Below are positions 1-10,324 of a stretch of 64,000 nt of DNA, piece by piece. The notes under the pieces are model-generated. The model was not told the origin of the DNA. It ran no database searches and saw only the letters and a program-made list of their open reading frames with translations. The DNA lies in NCBI RefSeq assembly GCF_900113185.1, contig NZ_FOZD01000002.1:434001-498000 (forward strand), given 5' to 3'. The stretch comes from Agromyces sp. CF514 (lineage in GTDB: Bacteria > Actinomycetota > Actinomycetes > Actinomycetales > Microbacteriaceae). Within the stretch, counting starts at the first letter, position 1. Every line of letters starts with the position of its first letter. The position numbers and the translations under genes were made by a program.

Positions 1-130
1 GGACCTCGATGATGCGCAGGACCGCTGCGACGACCGCCCAGACGGCGATGACCGTACCTGCGACGAGGAACGCCCCCATGCCGACGAGGTCGGCCCGGCT
101 CGGTCGGTACTGCTGGGTCGTGCTGCTCAT
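1..130 (-). CDS. Membrane protein, N-terminal part only (runs off window)
   Basis: An open frame begins at ATG (complement of 128-130) and continues beyond the left edge, so only 43 residues are visible. It reads MSSTTQQYRPSRADLVGMG followed by a strongly hydrophobic stretch at about residues 16-38 that should be a membrane span. A GGAG ribosome site lies about 8 nt upstream of the ATG. The opening resembles small actinobacterial multi-pass proteins of the DUF2975 kind, but too little is visible to name a family. Upstream is an unusual AT-rich direct repeat (143-172) that probably controls it. Confidence 0.6.
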   Translation of the reverse strand, partial: MSSTTQQYRPSRADLVGMGAFLVAGTVIAVWAVVAAVLRIIEV

Positions 131-142
131 CACGCGCTCCAT

Positions 143-172
143 AACGAATATCGATAACAACGAATATCGATA
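143..172. promoter_or_regulatory. Direct repeat AACGAATATCGATA x2 upstream of the membrane gene
   Basis: The 14-bp word AACGAATATCGATA occurs at 143-156 and 159-172, a 16-bp period. Each copy carries the palindrome TATCGATA. The segment is conspicuously AT-rich and begins 13 bp upstream of the leftward start codon at 130. It could hold the -10 region and a repressor site for that gene. No regulator gene is visible in the window beside it. Confidence 0.5.
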
Positions 173-364
173 CGGTACGTCGCGCCTCGGGCCGTCGTCA
201 AGCCGTTCGCGCGATCCGGGCGCCCTGCTCCGCTCGGCGAGGACGGCAGGACGTCGGATGCCGCGGCGGTGCGCCCACGGCGAACACCGGCCCATGCGGC
301 ATCCGTGCTGGTTACGCTCGATGTATCGGCGCCCCCTGCCCTGAGGGGTCGAGAGGAGTAGAGC

Positions 365-2877
<2,513 letters not shown>

Positions 2878-2890
<13 letters not shown>

Positions 2891-2905
2891 GCACGTCGGA
2901 CTAGG
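2878..2905 (+). repeat. 14-bp tandem duplication covering the clpC stop codon
   Basis: CACGTCGGACTAGG is present twice head to tail (2878-2891 and 2892-2905). The first copy contains the last codons and TAG stop of clpC; the second repeats the same stop just downstream in noncoding sequence. Confidence 0.8.
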
Positions 2906-2950
2906 CACGGCGGCCGAACGCGGCATCCGTCCGCGTCTCGTCAGCTCATG

Positions 2951-2980
2951 AAAGGGTCGGACCTTCGGGTCCGGCCCTTT
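2951..2980 (+). terminator. Rho-independent-type terminator after clpC
   Basis: A 13-bp stem, AAAGGGTCGGACC / GGTCCGGCCCTTT with one G-T wobble, closes a TTCG tetraloop. The arms end in AAA/TTT. It sits 60 bp beyond the clpC stop. Confidence 0.85.
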
Positions 2981-3039
2981 CGCCGTTTCTGCACGAGATG
3001 TTCAGGGTCGCGATCCATGGTTTGGCATAGGCTCCAGAC

Positions 3040-3249
3040 ATGGAGCAGAAGAAGGCGACCGAGCAGCACGCCGTCACCGAAGTGGTCGACCGTCTCGCCG
3101 AGAAGTACCCCTCGGTGGACCGCGACGAGATCGCCCGCATCGTCGCCGACGAGTACACCAACCTCGACGGCAAGCCCGTGCGCGACTTCGTTCCCGTGCT
3201 CGTCGAGAAGAGCGCCAAGAAGCGCGTGAAGCAGGTCGCCAAGGCCTGA
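3040..3249 (+). CDS. Small three-helix-bundle protein (69 aa)
   Basis: A 69-residue, highly charged, probably all-helical protein. It resembles the actinobacterial 'three-helix bundle dimerization domain' proteins (DUF3562-like), whose function is unknown. Visible features are a helix around VTEVVDRLAEKYP, a second around VDRDEIARIVADEY, and a basic C-terminal tail ending KSAKKRVKQVAKA. There is no ribosome site, but TAGGCT lies at 3028-3033 exactly 6 nt before the ATG, which indicates a leaderless mRNA and fixes the start. Confidence 0.75.
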   Translation: MEQKKATEQHAVTEVVDRLAEKYPSVDRDEIARIVADEYTNLDGKPVRDFVPVLVEKSAKKRVKQVAKA

Positions 3250-3347
3250 ACGGCGCGGCGCCAGCCTGCCCCGCCCTTGCGTCGGCCCCTGAGTCGTCCA
3301 TCGAGCCTCGGGGCTGCCGTGTCGTCGCGGCTCGATAGGGTTGCATG

Positions 3348-3857
3348 GTGAACAACCGGGTCAGCGTGCGCGCCGCACGCACCAGCGACGTGCCGCACAT
3401 CCTCGCACTCGTGGAGCCGCTCGTCTCGCGACGCATCCTGCTCGGCAAGGAACGCGTCGACCTCTACGGCGCGATCCAGGAGTTCCGGGTCGCCGAGCTC
3501 GCAGAGACGGGCGAGATCATCGGCGCCGGCGCCCTGCACGCCATGTGGGAAGACCTGGGCGAGGTGCGCACGCTCGTCGTCGCCGATGCCTGGCTCGGCC
3601 ACGGCGTCGGTCACGCGATCGTCGACCGCCTCGTCGACGACGCCCGTGCGCTCGGCCTCAGCCGACTGTTCTGCCTCACGTTCGAGGTCGACTTCTTCGC
3701 CCGGCATGGATTCGAGGACATGGGCGAAGAGACCGTCGCTCCCGAGGTCTACGCCGAGCTCGTGCGCTCGCACGACGACGGTGTCGCCGAGTTCCTCGAC
3801 CTCGCGCGCGTGAAGCAGAACACCCTCGGAAACACGCGCATGCTCAAGAGCCTCTGA
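3348..3857 (+). CDS. argA: Amino-acid N-acetyltransferase (N-acetylglutamate synthase type)
   Basis: Single-domain GNAT enzyme of about 169 residues, like the short mycobacterial ArgA that acetylates glutamate in the first step of arginine synthesis. It starts VSVRAARTSDVPHILAL, has the acetyl-CoA region around VRTLVVADAWLGHGVGHAIVDRL, and the family's FFARHGFEDMGEE motif. TAGGGT at 3336-3341 lies 6 nt before GTG 3348, so a leaderless start at that GTG is favoured over the ATG three bases earlier. The exact acyl acceptor cannot be read from sequence, but length and motifs fit ArgA better than a generic GNAT. Confidence 0.8.
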   Translation: MNNRVSVRAARTSDVPHILALVEPLVSRRILLGKERVDLYGAIQEFRVAELAETGEIIGAGALHAMWEDLGEVRTLVVADAWLGHGVGHAIVDRLVDDARALGLSRLFCLTFEVDFFARHGFEDMGEETVAPEVYAELVRSHDDGVAEFLDLARVKQNTLGNTRMLKSL

Positions 3858-3933
3858 ACGGCGCGTTGATCGGGCATTTCGGCACGCCGGGCGCGCGCCA
3901 CCGGCATCCGTCGCCCGGTCGTACCCTGTGAGC

Positions 3934-4566
3934 ATGTCGACGAACCAGACACCGGCACGACGGCAATCGCCGCAGGTGTACCGTCGGCGACGGCTGGTCG
4001 TGATGCTCGGGCTCGTCGCGGTGATCGTGGCCGTCGTGCTCATCATCGTGCGCCCCGGCGGCGCGCAGGGCGACAGCGACACGAAGTCGCCGGCGAGCAC
4101 GGCACCCGCCTCGCCGCCCACGACGACGATCCCGACCGAGGCGGTCGCGGCCGACGGCGACCCCTGCTCGCCCGAGCAGATCACGGTCGAGCCGGTGACC
4201 GACAAGAGCGTGTACGAGGCAGGCGAGCAGCCCCAGTTGACGGTCACCATCACGAACACGGGCCGGAACGTCTGCGTGCTGAACGCAGGCACCGCCGCCC
4301 AGGTGTTCACGATCAAGAGCGGGGACGAGCAGTACTGGACCTCGACCGACTGCCAGACCGAGCAGGTCGACGCGGAGGTGTCGCTGACGCCCGGCACGCC
4401 CGTGAGCTCGGCCGCACCGCTCGTCTGGGACCGCACGCGCTCCGCGCCCGACACCTGCGACGGCGCACGAGAGGCCGTGCCGGCCGGCGGCGCGTCGTAC
4501 CACCTCTCGGTCTCGGTCGACGGGTTCTCGAACGAGGACCTGACGAAGCAGTTCCAGCTGTACTGA
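3934..4566 (+). CDS. Membrane-anchored extracytoplasmic protein of unknown function
   Basis: A protein of about 210 residues. A short basic N-terminus (RRRR) precedes one hydrophobic helix (VVMLGLVAVIVAVVLIIV), then a Ser/Thr/Pro/Ala linker and a beta-rich exported domain. The domain has four cysteines and an Ig-like core reading EAGEQPQLTVTITNTGRNVC. It probably sits on the outer face of the membrane. DUF4232-like folds are possible, but I do not recognise the family. TACCCT at 3922-3927 followed by 6 nt and ATG 3934 supports a leaderless start here and not at the in-frame GTG 3928. Confidence 0.7.
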   Translation: MSTNQTPARRQSPQVYRRRRLVVMLGLVAVIVAVVLIIVRPGGAQGDSDTKSPASTAPASPPTTTIPTEAVAADGDPCSPEQITVEPVTDKSVYEAGEQPQLTVTITNTGRNVCVLNAGTAAQVFTIKSGDEQYWTSTDCQTEQVDAEVSLTPGTPVSSAAPLVWDRTRSAPDTCDGAREAVPAGGASYHLSVSVDGFSNEDLTKQFQLY

Positions 4567-4660
4567 CGTGGCTTCCGACGTGCACGGCTCGGCGAGACCG
4601 CCGACGACGGCACGGCGCAACCTGTGAACGCGCACATGTCGGGCGACCATACTCCGGAAA

Positions 4661-4842
4661 TGAAGCTCATTCAGGAAGTCCGGGCGCAGCGCAGACCCGC
4701 CATCCACCGAGTCGGCGCACCGACCGGGACCCGCGACGGCAGGTTCCGGGCGCACTTCGGCGATCATCCCGCGAGCGAAGCCAGCTGGGCGGTCGGCGTT
4801 CGCCCGTCCTGGGCGGCCGGGACGCTGAGGACCCGGCCCTGA
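4661..4842 (+). CDS. Possible short ORF coupled to the next gene
   Basis: A 60-codon frame starts at ATG 4661 (MKLIQEVRAQRRPAIH) and its TGA overlaps the ATG of the next gene by one base (TGATG), an arrangement typical of translational coupling. Third-position GC is high, but the protein has no recognisable motif and is rich in Arg, Gly and Trp. It may be a real leader or coupling ORF, or chance. The rest of the 4567-4841 interval shows nothing else I can name. Confidence 0.25.
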
Positions 4843-5294
4843 TGAGCGCGCCGGAGTCGGTCGGCGACGGCTCGTTCGCGGTCTCGCATGTCCTGGTCAA
4901 CGAGTTGCCGGCGACCCTCGGCACCTCTGAGGAGCCCGACCGCTACAGCGTCTCCGCGGTCTTCACGCGGCGTCCGACGCCAGAGGAGCTGCGGCTGCTC
5001 GAGTCCCCGGCGGTCGAGACCCGCCTCCATGACGCCGGATATGCACAGGCAGCCCTGAAGGCCGTCGACCGCCGTCTCGTCATCGAGCACACCAACCTCG
5101 CGGAACTCGCAGGCGGACTCGCGGAGCTCGTCGGCGAGGTCCTGCTCGAGATCGGGACTCGGGCCGGCGAGCAGCAGCGTGAGCGGGATGCCTCGTCGGC
5201 CGCGCGCGCACGCGATGAGGCGGAACGCGCAGCGCTCGTCCTGGATGCCGCCAAGCGCATCGACTTCCGACCCCACCGCTCGATGTACGAGTAG
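4842..5294 (+). CDS. Hypothetical protein, 150 aa
   Basis: Not recognised. The N-terminal half has mixed alpha/beta character with YSVSAVFTRRPTPEELRLLESPAVETRLHDAGY. The C-terminal half is a long charged helix rich in Glu, Ala and Arg (about residues 85-140), possibly a coiled coil. There is no signal peptide or membrane span. The start overlaps the TGA of a short upstream frame. It is convergent with the desaturase gene downstream. Confidence 0.65.
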   Translation: MSAPESVGDGSFAVSHVLVNELPATLGTSEEPDRYSVSAVFTRRPTPEELRLLESPAVETRLHDAGYAQAALKAVDRRLVIEHTNLAELAGGLAELVGEVLLEIGTRAGEQQRERDASSAARARDEAERAALVLDAAKRIDFRPHRSMYE

Positions 5295-5362
5295 CAGACG
5301 ACCGCCAGGCGTCGACGGCGCGCGCTCCGGAGGGCGGGCTGCGCGACGCGCCGATCACGCCG

Positions 5363-6508
5363 CTACGCCGGCCGGATGCCGGTCGACAGAGGCGCTGTGC
5401 CGGGGGTCTCCCGCTGCGCCAGGAGCGGGCACTCGAACGGATCCCGATCGCCGAGACCGACCCGGTTGATGTACCTGAAGACGATTCCGTACGAGTGCCA
5501 GAGCGTCGTCTGCGTGTACGGCACGTCTCGCTCGCGCAGGTAGCTCGCGATCAGCGGCGCTGCGCGCCGCAGATGCGGACGCGGCATCGACGGGAAGAGG
5601 TGGTGCTCGATCTGGTAGTTGAGCCCGCCCATGGCGAAGTCGAGCAGTCGGTTGCCTCGGATGTTGCGGCTCATGATCGCCTGCCGGCGCAGGAAATCGA
5701 GGCGCAGCTCGGCCGGTACGAGCGGCATGCCCTTGTGGTTCGGCGCAAACGAGATGCCCATGTAGAACCCGAACAGGCCGAGCTGGATCGCCAGGAAGAC
5801 GAAGGCCCGATCCGGTGACAGCACCAGGAAGACGAGCGCCAGGTAACCGATGATGCGGACTGCGAGGAACCCGATCTCGATCGGGCGTCGCGCGACGTGT
5901 TCGCGCTGAAAGACCCGGTGCACGCTCGAGACGTGCAGCGAGAGCCCTTCGAGCAGCAGGATCGGGTAGAAGAAGGCGCCCTGATGTGCGATGGTCCAGC
6001 GCAGCAGGGCAGGTCGGTGCCGTGCCGCCTGCGCGGGCGTGAACGCGATGACCGGAAGGTCGATGTCGGGGTCGGAACCGATCCGATTGGGATTCGCGTG
6101 ATGGCGGGTGTGCTTGTGCTGCCACCATCCGTAGCTCATGCCCACGAAGAGGTCTCCGAGGACCAGGCTCGTCCAGTCGTTCCACCTGCCCGATCGGAAG
6201 ATCTGGCGGTGCGCGGCGTCATGACCCAGGAAGGCGATCTGCGTGAAGAGGAAAGCGAAGGCAGCGGCGGTGAACATCTGCCACCACGTGTCGCCGATCC
6301 AGATGAACACCGCGATCGCCGTGCCGATCAGCAGCGGCACCGTCGAGAGCTTCGTCCAGTAGTAGCCGTAGCGCCGACGCATCAGCCCCTCCGACCTGAC
6401 GAGCCGCGCGAGGTCGGTGAAGTCGCTGTTCGGGCCCGCCTCTGCCGTGCCGCGCGGTGCGGCCGATCTGGCGTGGGTCTTGATCACTCGTCCTGCGTCG
6501 CCGGACAT
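5363..6508 (-). CDS. Membrane fatty acid (acyl-CoA/acyl-lipid) desaturase
   Basis: An integral membrane di-iron enzyme that introduces double bonds into acyl chains, used to adjust membrane fluidity. The three histidine boxes are intact: HDAAH (96-100), HKHTRHH (131-137) and QIEHH (299-303, in QIEHHLFP). Hydrophobic stretches lie between them (about 55-95, 165-190, 210-250). The QxxHH third box is typical of front-end or linoleoyl-type desaturases and of mycobacterial DesA3-like enzymes. The length of 381 residues is normal. A strong GGAGGAGGT ribosome site precedes the ATG. Confidence 0.9.
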   Translation of the reverse strand: MSGDAGRVIKTHARSAAPRGTAEAGPNSDFTDLARLVRSEGLMRRRYGYYWTKLSTVPLLIGTAIAVFIWIGDTWWQMFTAAAFAFLFTQIAFLGHDAAHRQIFRSGRWNDWTSLVLGDLFVGMSYGWWQHKHTRHHANPNRIGSDPDIDLPVIAFTPAQAARHRPALLRWTIAHQGAFFYPILLLEGLSLHVSSVHRVFQREHVARRPIEIGFLAVRIIGYLALVFLVLSPDRAFVFLAIQLGLFGFYMGISFAPNHKGMPLVPAELRLDFLRRQAIMSRNIRGNRLLDFAMGGLNYQIEHHLFPSMPRPHLRRAAPLIASYLRERDVPYTQTTLWHSYGIVFRYINRVGLGDRDPFECPLLAQRETPGTAPLSTGIRPA

Positions 6509-6557
6509 GACGCACCTCCTCCGATGCCCCGGTGCGGGGCATCCGTGGAGCCGTGAC

Positions 6558-6719
6558 CTACACCGATGGTCGGACGCGCTGTCTCAGGATGCCGACGACG
6601 AGCGTGCCGATGAAGAGGACGATCCCGATCACTGCGAGCCAGAGGAGGCCTTCGAAGACGAACCCGACGATCGCCAGCACCGCCCATGCGACGAGGAGAA
6701 TGACGATCGCGGTCCACAT
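6558..6719 (-). CDS. Small hydrophobic membrane protein, 53 aa
   Basis: A 53-residue frame (starting MWTAIVILLVAWAVL) with two hydrophobic spans at about 3-20 and 24-43, and a basic tail RQRVRPSV that should face the cytoplasm. TAGCCT (complement of 6726-6731) lies exactly 6 nt upstream of the ATG, giving the same leaderless promoter signature as many other genes here. Third positions are almost all G or C. Function is unknown; similar tiny hydrophobic proteins are common in Actinobacteria. Confidence 0.7.
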   Translation of the reverse strand: MWTAIVILLVAWAVLAIVGFVFEGLLWLAVIGIVLFIGTLVVGILRQRVRPSV

Positions 6720-6874
6720 GTCATCAGGCTACGCCGGAGATGAGGAATCCTCGTCAACTTGCAGCAAGCTCACATGCGGGGAGCCGGAGCGGCGGCGGCT
6801 CGTGCACGTGTACTCCGGCCGACGCGACGGGGCCGCGCAGCATCCGCTCGGGAACGGCTCGGTACGCTGGGGGA

Positions 6875-7294
6875 ATGGCGCAGCGCAGGAAGTCGAGCAA
6901 GTCGGGCAAGGGCGGCGAGCCGATGGAGTTCCGTTCCGAGGCCCTCGCGGCGGCCCTCGAGAAGCAGGATATCGCCGCGGTGGCGCTCGCGCTCCGGCAC
7001 GGCAACACGGTGGTTCCGCTCATCAAGCCCGGACCGCGCGACAAGCCGCTCGACGGCGGCGAGGTGTGGACCTACCGCGACCCGAACTCGGGAGAGGTCG
7101 CGCTGCTGCTCTTCAGCGACGCCGAGCACAAGCCCGCGAACCTGCCTCCGGCCGTCGGCCTGCAGAGCCCCGCGTGGCTCCGAACCTTCCTGAAGCGGCA
7201 CGAGTCGACGATCACGACCGTCTTCCTCGACATCGCGGGCCCGCACCCGATGCAGGCCCCGCCCGCCGAACTGTTGAAGGCGCTCGAGGCCTGA
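6875..7294 (+). CDS. SseB-like hypothetical protein, 139 aa
   Basis: A soluble protein with a basic, flexible N-terminus (MAQRRKSSKSGKGG) followed by a domain reminiscent of SseB N-terminal domains: an N-terminal helical part (EALAAALEKQDIAAVALAL), then beta strands with VVPLI, VALLLFSDAEH and a conserved-looking LPPAVGLQSPAWLRTFL segment. It is probably cytoplasmic. TACGCT at 6863-6868 then 6 nt to ATG marks a leaderless start. It is convergent with radA, with a tandem repeat array between them. The family assignment is tentative. Confidence 0.6.
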   Translation: MAQRRKSSKSGKGGEPMEFRSEALAAALEKQDIAAVALALRHGNTVVPLIKPGPRDKPLDGGEVWTYRDPNSGEVALLLFSDAEHKPANLPPAVGLQSPAWLRTFLKRHESTITTVFLDIAGPHPMQAPPAELLKALEA

Positions 7295-7319
7295 GGTGAC
7301 GGGGCCGAGCCGGCTCACT

Positions 7320-7402
7320 TGAGCCGCACGCCTGAGCCGGTACGCCTGAGCCGACACGCCTGAGCCGACACGCCTGAGCCGACACGCCTGAGCCGACACG
7401 CC
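7320..7402 (+). repeat. Six tandem 13-14 bp units (TGAGCCGACACGCC)
   Basis: Head-to-tail copies at 7320-7332 (one base short), 7333-7346 (variant GGTACGCC), then four identical units 7347-7402. The array fills most of the 131-bp gap between the convergent SseB-like gene and radA. There is no spacer diversity, so it is a minisatellite and not a CRISPR. It is possibly transcribed from either side, because no ordinary terminator hairpin is obvious here. Confidence 0.9.
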
Positions 7403-7425
7403 TGATTCGGCAGGCTCGACCGTCG

Positions 7426-8787
7426 CTAGAACGCGGCGTCGAGTTCGCGTTCGCGCTCGGTCGTGGCAGCGACGAGCGCCCGCCCGACGGCCGCCTGCAC
7501 GCTGCCGGCCTCGACGTCGAGGATCGTCGTGTACCCGAGCCTGCGCGCCTCGCTGCCTCGCTGCTTGGCCGAGCTGACCGGGCGAACCTCACCGGCGAGG
7601 CTGATCTCGCCGAAGGCGGCGAGGTCGTGCGGCACGGCGCGGTCGCGCATGGCCGACGCGATGGCGATCGCGATGGCGAGATCGGCGCCCGGTTCGACGA
7701 GCCGTACGCCGCCGACCGTCGAGACGTAGACGTCGTGCTCGCCGATCTGGCGCAGGCCCGCTCGGCGTTCGAGCACCGCGAGGATCATCGCGACGCGCGA
7801 GGGATCGACGCCGTTGACCACCCGGCGCGGCTGCGGGGCCTTGGTGGCCACGACGAGCGCCTGCACCTCGACCGGAAGTGCACGGCGCCCCTCGAGCGCG
7901 ACCGTGACGCAGGTGCCGCTGACGGCCGCGCCGCGGCTCAGGAACAGCCCGCTCGGGTCGGGCACCTCGGCGATGCCGTCGCCGGTCATCTCGAAGCAGC
8001 CGACCTCGTCGGTGGGCCCGAAGCGGTTCTTGAGCGCCCGCACGAAGCGCAGCGCCGTCTGCCGGTCGCCCTCGAACTGGCACACGACGTCGACGAGGTG
8101 CTCGAGCAGGCGGGGGCCCGCGATCGTGCCGTCTTTCGTGACGTGGCCGACGAGCAGCACGGGCAGTTCGCGCTCTTTCGCAAGGCGGATGAGCGTCGAG
8201 GCGACCTCGCGCACCTGACCGGGCTGGCCGGCGATGCCGTCGTTCATCGAGCTCGACACGGTCTGCACCGAGTCGACGATGAGGAGTTCGGGCTGCACCG
8301 CGTCGACCTGCCCGATGACCGTCGCGAGGTCGGTCTCGGCGGCGAGGAACAGCTCGGGCTGCAGAGCGCCCGTGCGGCCGGCGCGCAGGCGAACCTGGGC
8401 GACGGACTCTTCGGCGCTCACGTAGAGCACGCGACGACCGGACGCGGCGACGCGTGCCGCGACATCCAGCAACAGGGTGGACTTGCCCACGCCCGGCTCG
8501 CCGCTCAGCAGGATGGCGGCGCCCGGCACGATGCCGCCGCCGAGCACGCGGTCGAACTCGCCGACGCCGCTCGCCCAGTGGCCGCGCTCTTCGGTCGTGA
8601 CCTCGGTGATCGACCGCGCGACCTGCGAGGCACCGATCGCGACGGGCTTCAGCGTGCGCGAGATGCCGGTCTGCTCGCCCGCCTCGACGACCGTGCCCCA
8701 CTGCTGGCACTCGGCGCACCGGCCGACCCACTTGACGGTGCTCCAACCGCATTCGGTGCAACGGTGTGCGGACGCGGGTTTGGCCAT
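7426..8787 (-). CDS. radA: DNA repair protein RadA
   Basis: RadA (Sms) is a RecA-like ATPase that drives branch migration of recombination intermediates. The 453-residue protein shows the N-terminal C4 zinc finger (CTECGWSTVKWVGRCAEC, 10-27), Walker A GEPGVGKST (96-104), the RadA-specific KNRFG motif (253-257), and the C-terminal Lon-protease-like domain without peptidase function. TACCCT (complement of 8794-8799) lies 6 nt from the ATG at 8787, so the start is there and not at a more distal codon. It is divergent from the flavoprotein gene at 8858. Confidence 0.96.
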   Translation of the reverse strand: MAKPASAHRCTECGWSTVKWVGRCAECQQWGTVVEAGEQTGISRTLKPVAIGASQVARSITEVTTEERGHWASGVGEFDRVLGGGIVPGAAILLSGEPGVGKSTLLLDVAARVAASGRRVLYVSAEESVAQVRLRAGRTGALQPELFLAAETDLATVIGQVDAVQPELLIVDSVQTVSSSMNDGIAGQPGQVREVASTLIRLAKERELPVLLVGHVTKDGTIAGPRLLEHLVDVVCQFEGDRQTALRFVRALKNRFGPTDEVGCFEMTGDGIAEVPDPSGLFLSRGAAVSGTCVTVALEGRRALPVEVQALVVATKAPQPRRVVNGVDPSRVAMILAVLERRAGLRQIGEHDVYVSTVGGVRLVEPGADLAIAIAIASAMRDRAVPHDLAAFGEISLAGEVRPVSSAKQRGSEARRLGYTTILDVEAGSVQAAVGRALVAATTERERELDAAF

Positions 8788-8857
8788 GCTGCGAGGGTAC
8801 GGGCGGCCGCCGACATCGGCGCGTGCGGACGTCATGGCGGAGGGTTAGCCTGTGCGC

Positions 8858-10060
8858 ATGTCCGCAGACGTGGACGTGCTCGTCATCGGAGCCGGCCAGG
8901 CCGGACTCGCCGTCAGCCATGAGTTGTCGGTGCGCGGGCTCGAGCACGTGGTGCTCGAGCGCGACCGCATGGGGTCCGCGTGGGCGAGTCGGTGGGACTC
9001 CTTCTGTCTCGTGACGCCGAACAGCGCGATCCGTCTCCCGGGCGGCGCGTACCGCGGCGGCGACGGCGACGGGTACCTTCCGCGCGACGAGATCGTCGAC
9101 CACCTGACCGGTTATGCGGCGTCGTTCGGGGCCCCCGTGGCCGAGCGGCACGAGGTCGACCTGGTCGAGCCCGACGAGACGGGGTTCGTCGCCAGGTCTG
9201 CGGCCGGCGACATCCGTGCGCGTCGCGTCGTCGTCTGCACGGGTGCGTACCAACGGCCTCACCGACCGGCCTTCGTGGACGAGCTCGCTCGTCGGGTGCC
9301 GGTCGTCGTGTCGGCCGAGTACCGCTCGCCCGGTGCGCTTCCGGACGGGCCGGTGCTCGTCATCGGCGGCGGGCAGAGCGCGTGCCAGATCGCGGAGGAG
9401 CTGCACCGGGCCGGTCGTGAGGTCACCCTCGCGCCCGGGCGGGCGCCGACCATGCCGCGGCGCATCGACGGTCGGGACACGTTCGAATGGCTCGAGGAGG
9501 CGGGCTTCTTCGAGCAGGTGCTGGCCGACCAGCCGTCGCCCACGGTGCGGCTCGCCGCCAACCCGCTCGCCACGGGGGCGGGCGGCGGGCACGACCTCAG
9601 CCTCCGCACGCTCGCGGCCGACGGCGTGGGGCTCATCGGGCGGGTGATCGGCGTGGACGACGGGCGGCTGGTCGTCGCCGACGACCTCGCACAGACCCTC
9701 GCGGTCGGGGACGACGGGTTCCGGATCATCTGCGACCTCGCGAAGCAGGCGGCAGCGTCGCGCGGGATGCCCGCCCCGAACACCCCCGAACCGCTCGACG
9801 CGCCGGTCGACGCGGCCGAGGTGCCGCGTCTCGGCGACCTCGGCGTCGTGCTGGTCGCGTGCGGGTTCCGGCCGGCCTACGACTGGATCGACGTGCCCGG
9901 CGCGTTCGACGGGGGCGGCTTTCCGGTGACGGATGCCGATGGCAGCCCAGCCGTCGACGGCCTCTGGTTCGTCGGGGTGCCGTGGCTCCGCCGGCGCAAG
10001 TCGCCGCTGCTCATCGGGGTCGGCGAGGATGCCGCGATCGTGGCCGATCGGCTCGCGTGA
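8858..10060 (+). CDS. FAD-dependent flavoprotein monooxygenase (CzcO/FMO-like)
   Basis: A two-dinucleotide-binding-domain oxidoreductase of 400 residues. The FAD-binding GAGQAG lies at about residues 10-15, the NAD(P)H-binding GGGQSA at about 172-177, and the flavin-associated VVCTGAYQRP follows the first domain. The layout is that of flavin-containing or Baeyer-Villiger-type monooxygenases and CzcO-like proteins; the substrate is unknown. TAGCCT at 8846-8851 then 6 nt supports ATG 8858 as a leaderless start. No partner gene is adjacent; tRNA-Ser follows. Confidence 0.82.
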   Translation: MSADVDVLVIGAGQAGLAVSHELSVRGLEHVVLERDRMGSAWASRWDSFCLVTPNSAIRLPGGAYRGGDGDGYLPRDEIVDHLTGYAASFGAPVAERHEVDLVEPDETGFVARSAAGDIRARRVVVCTGAYQRPHRPAFVDELARRVPVVVSAEYRSPGALPDGPVLVIGGGQSACQIAEELHRAGREVTLAPGRAPTMPRRIDGRDTFEWLEEAGFFEQVLADQPSPTVRLAANPLATGAGGGHDLSLRTLAADGVGLIGRVIGVDDGRLVVADDLAQTLAVGDDGFRIICDLAKQAAASRGMPAPNTPEPLDAPVDAAEVPRLGDLGVVLVACGFRPAYDWIDVPGAFDGGGFPVTDADGSPAVDGLWFVGVPWLRRRKSPLLIGVGEDAAIVADRLA

Positions 10061-10161
10061 GGGGTGCTCGACGTGCGGTCGATACGCACTCGGAGCGAGC
10101 TCGATCGTGCGCCGGATCGCTCGTTTTGGTCGATTCGGCAGTCTCGCCTACTATTGACCTC

Positions 10162-10251
10162 GGTACCGTGTCCGAGCGGCCGAAGGTGCAACTCTCGAAA
10201 AGTTGTGTGCGTGAAAGCGCACCGTGGGTTCAAATCCCACCGGTACCGCCA
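10162..10251 (+). tRNA. tRNA-Ser (anticodon CGA), 3' CCA encoded
   Basis: The acceptor stem is GGTACCG/CGGTACC. The anticodon stem CAACT/AGTTG encloses the loop CTCGAAA, so the anticodon is CGA (reads UCG). The long class II variable arm has stem GTGCG/CGCAC. The T arm is GTGGG-TTCAAAT-CCCAC. Discriminator G at 10248 is followed by encoded CCA. A strong hairpin follows immediately. Confidence 0.96.
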
Positions 10252-10254
10252 GAG

Positions 10255-10292
10255 AACGCCCCGATCCCCTGAATACAGGGAATCGGGGCGTT
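10255..10292 (+). terminator. Terminator after tRNA-Ser
   Basis: A long hairpin: AACGCCCCGAT plus CCCTG pairs with CAGGG plus ATCGGGGCGTT, with single bulged bases and an AATA loop. It begins 3 bp after the tRNA CCA and may also terminate leftward transcription. Confidence 0.85.
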
Positions 10293-10324
10293 CGTCGTTT
10301 CCTCCGCCGGCTGGAATGCCGGGG

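Noticed and set aside
7320..7402. Possible CRISPR-like array
   Set aside because: Units are adjacent without spacers and only 14 bp long, and no cas genes are present.
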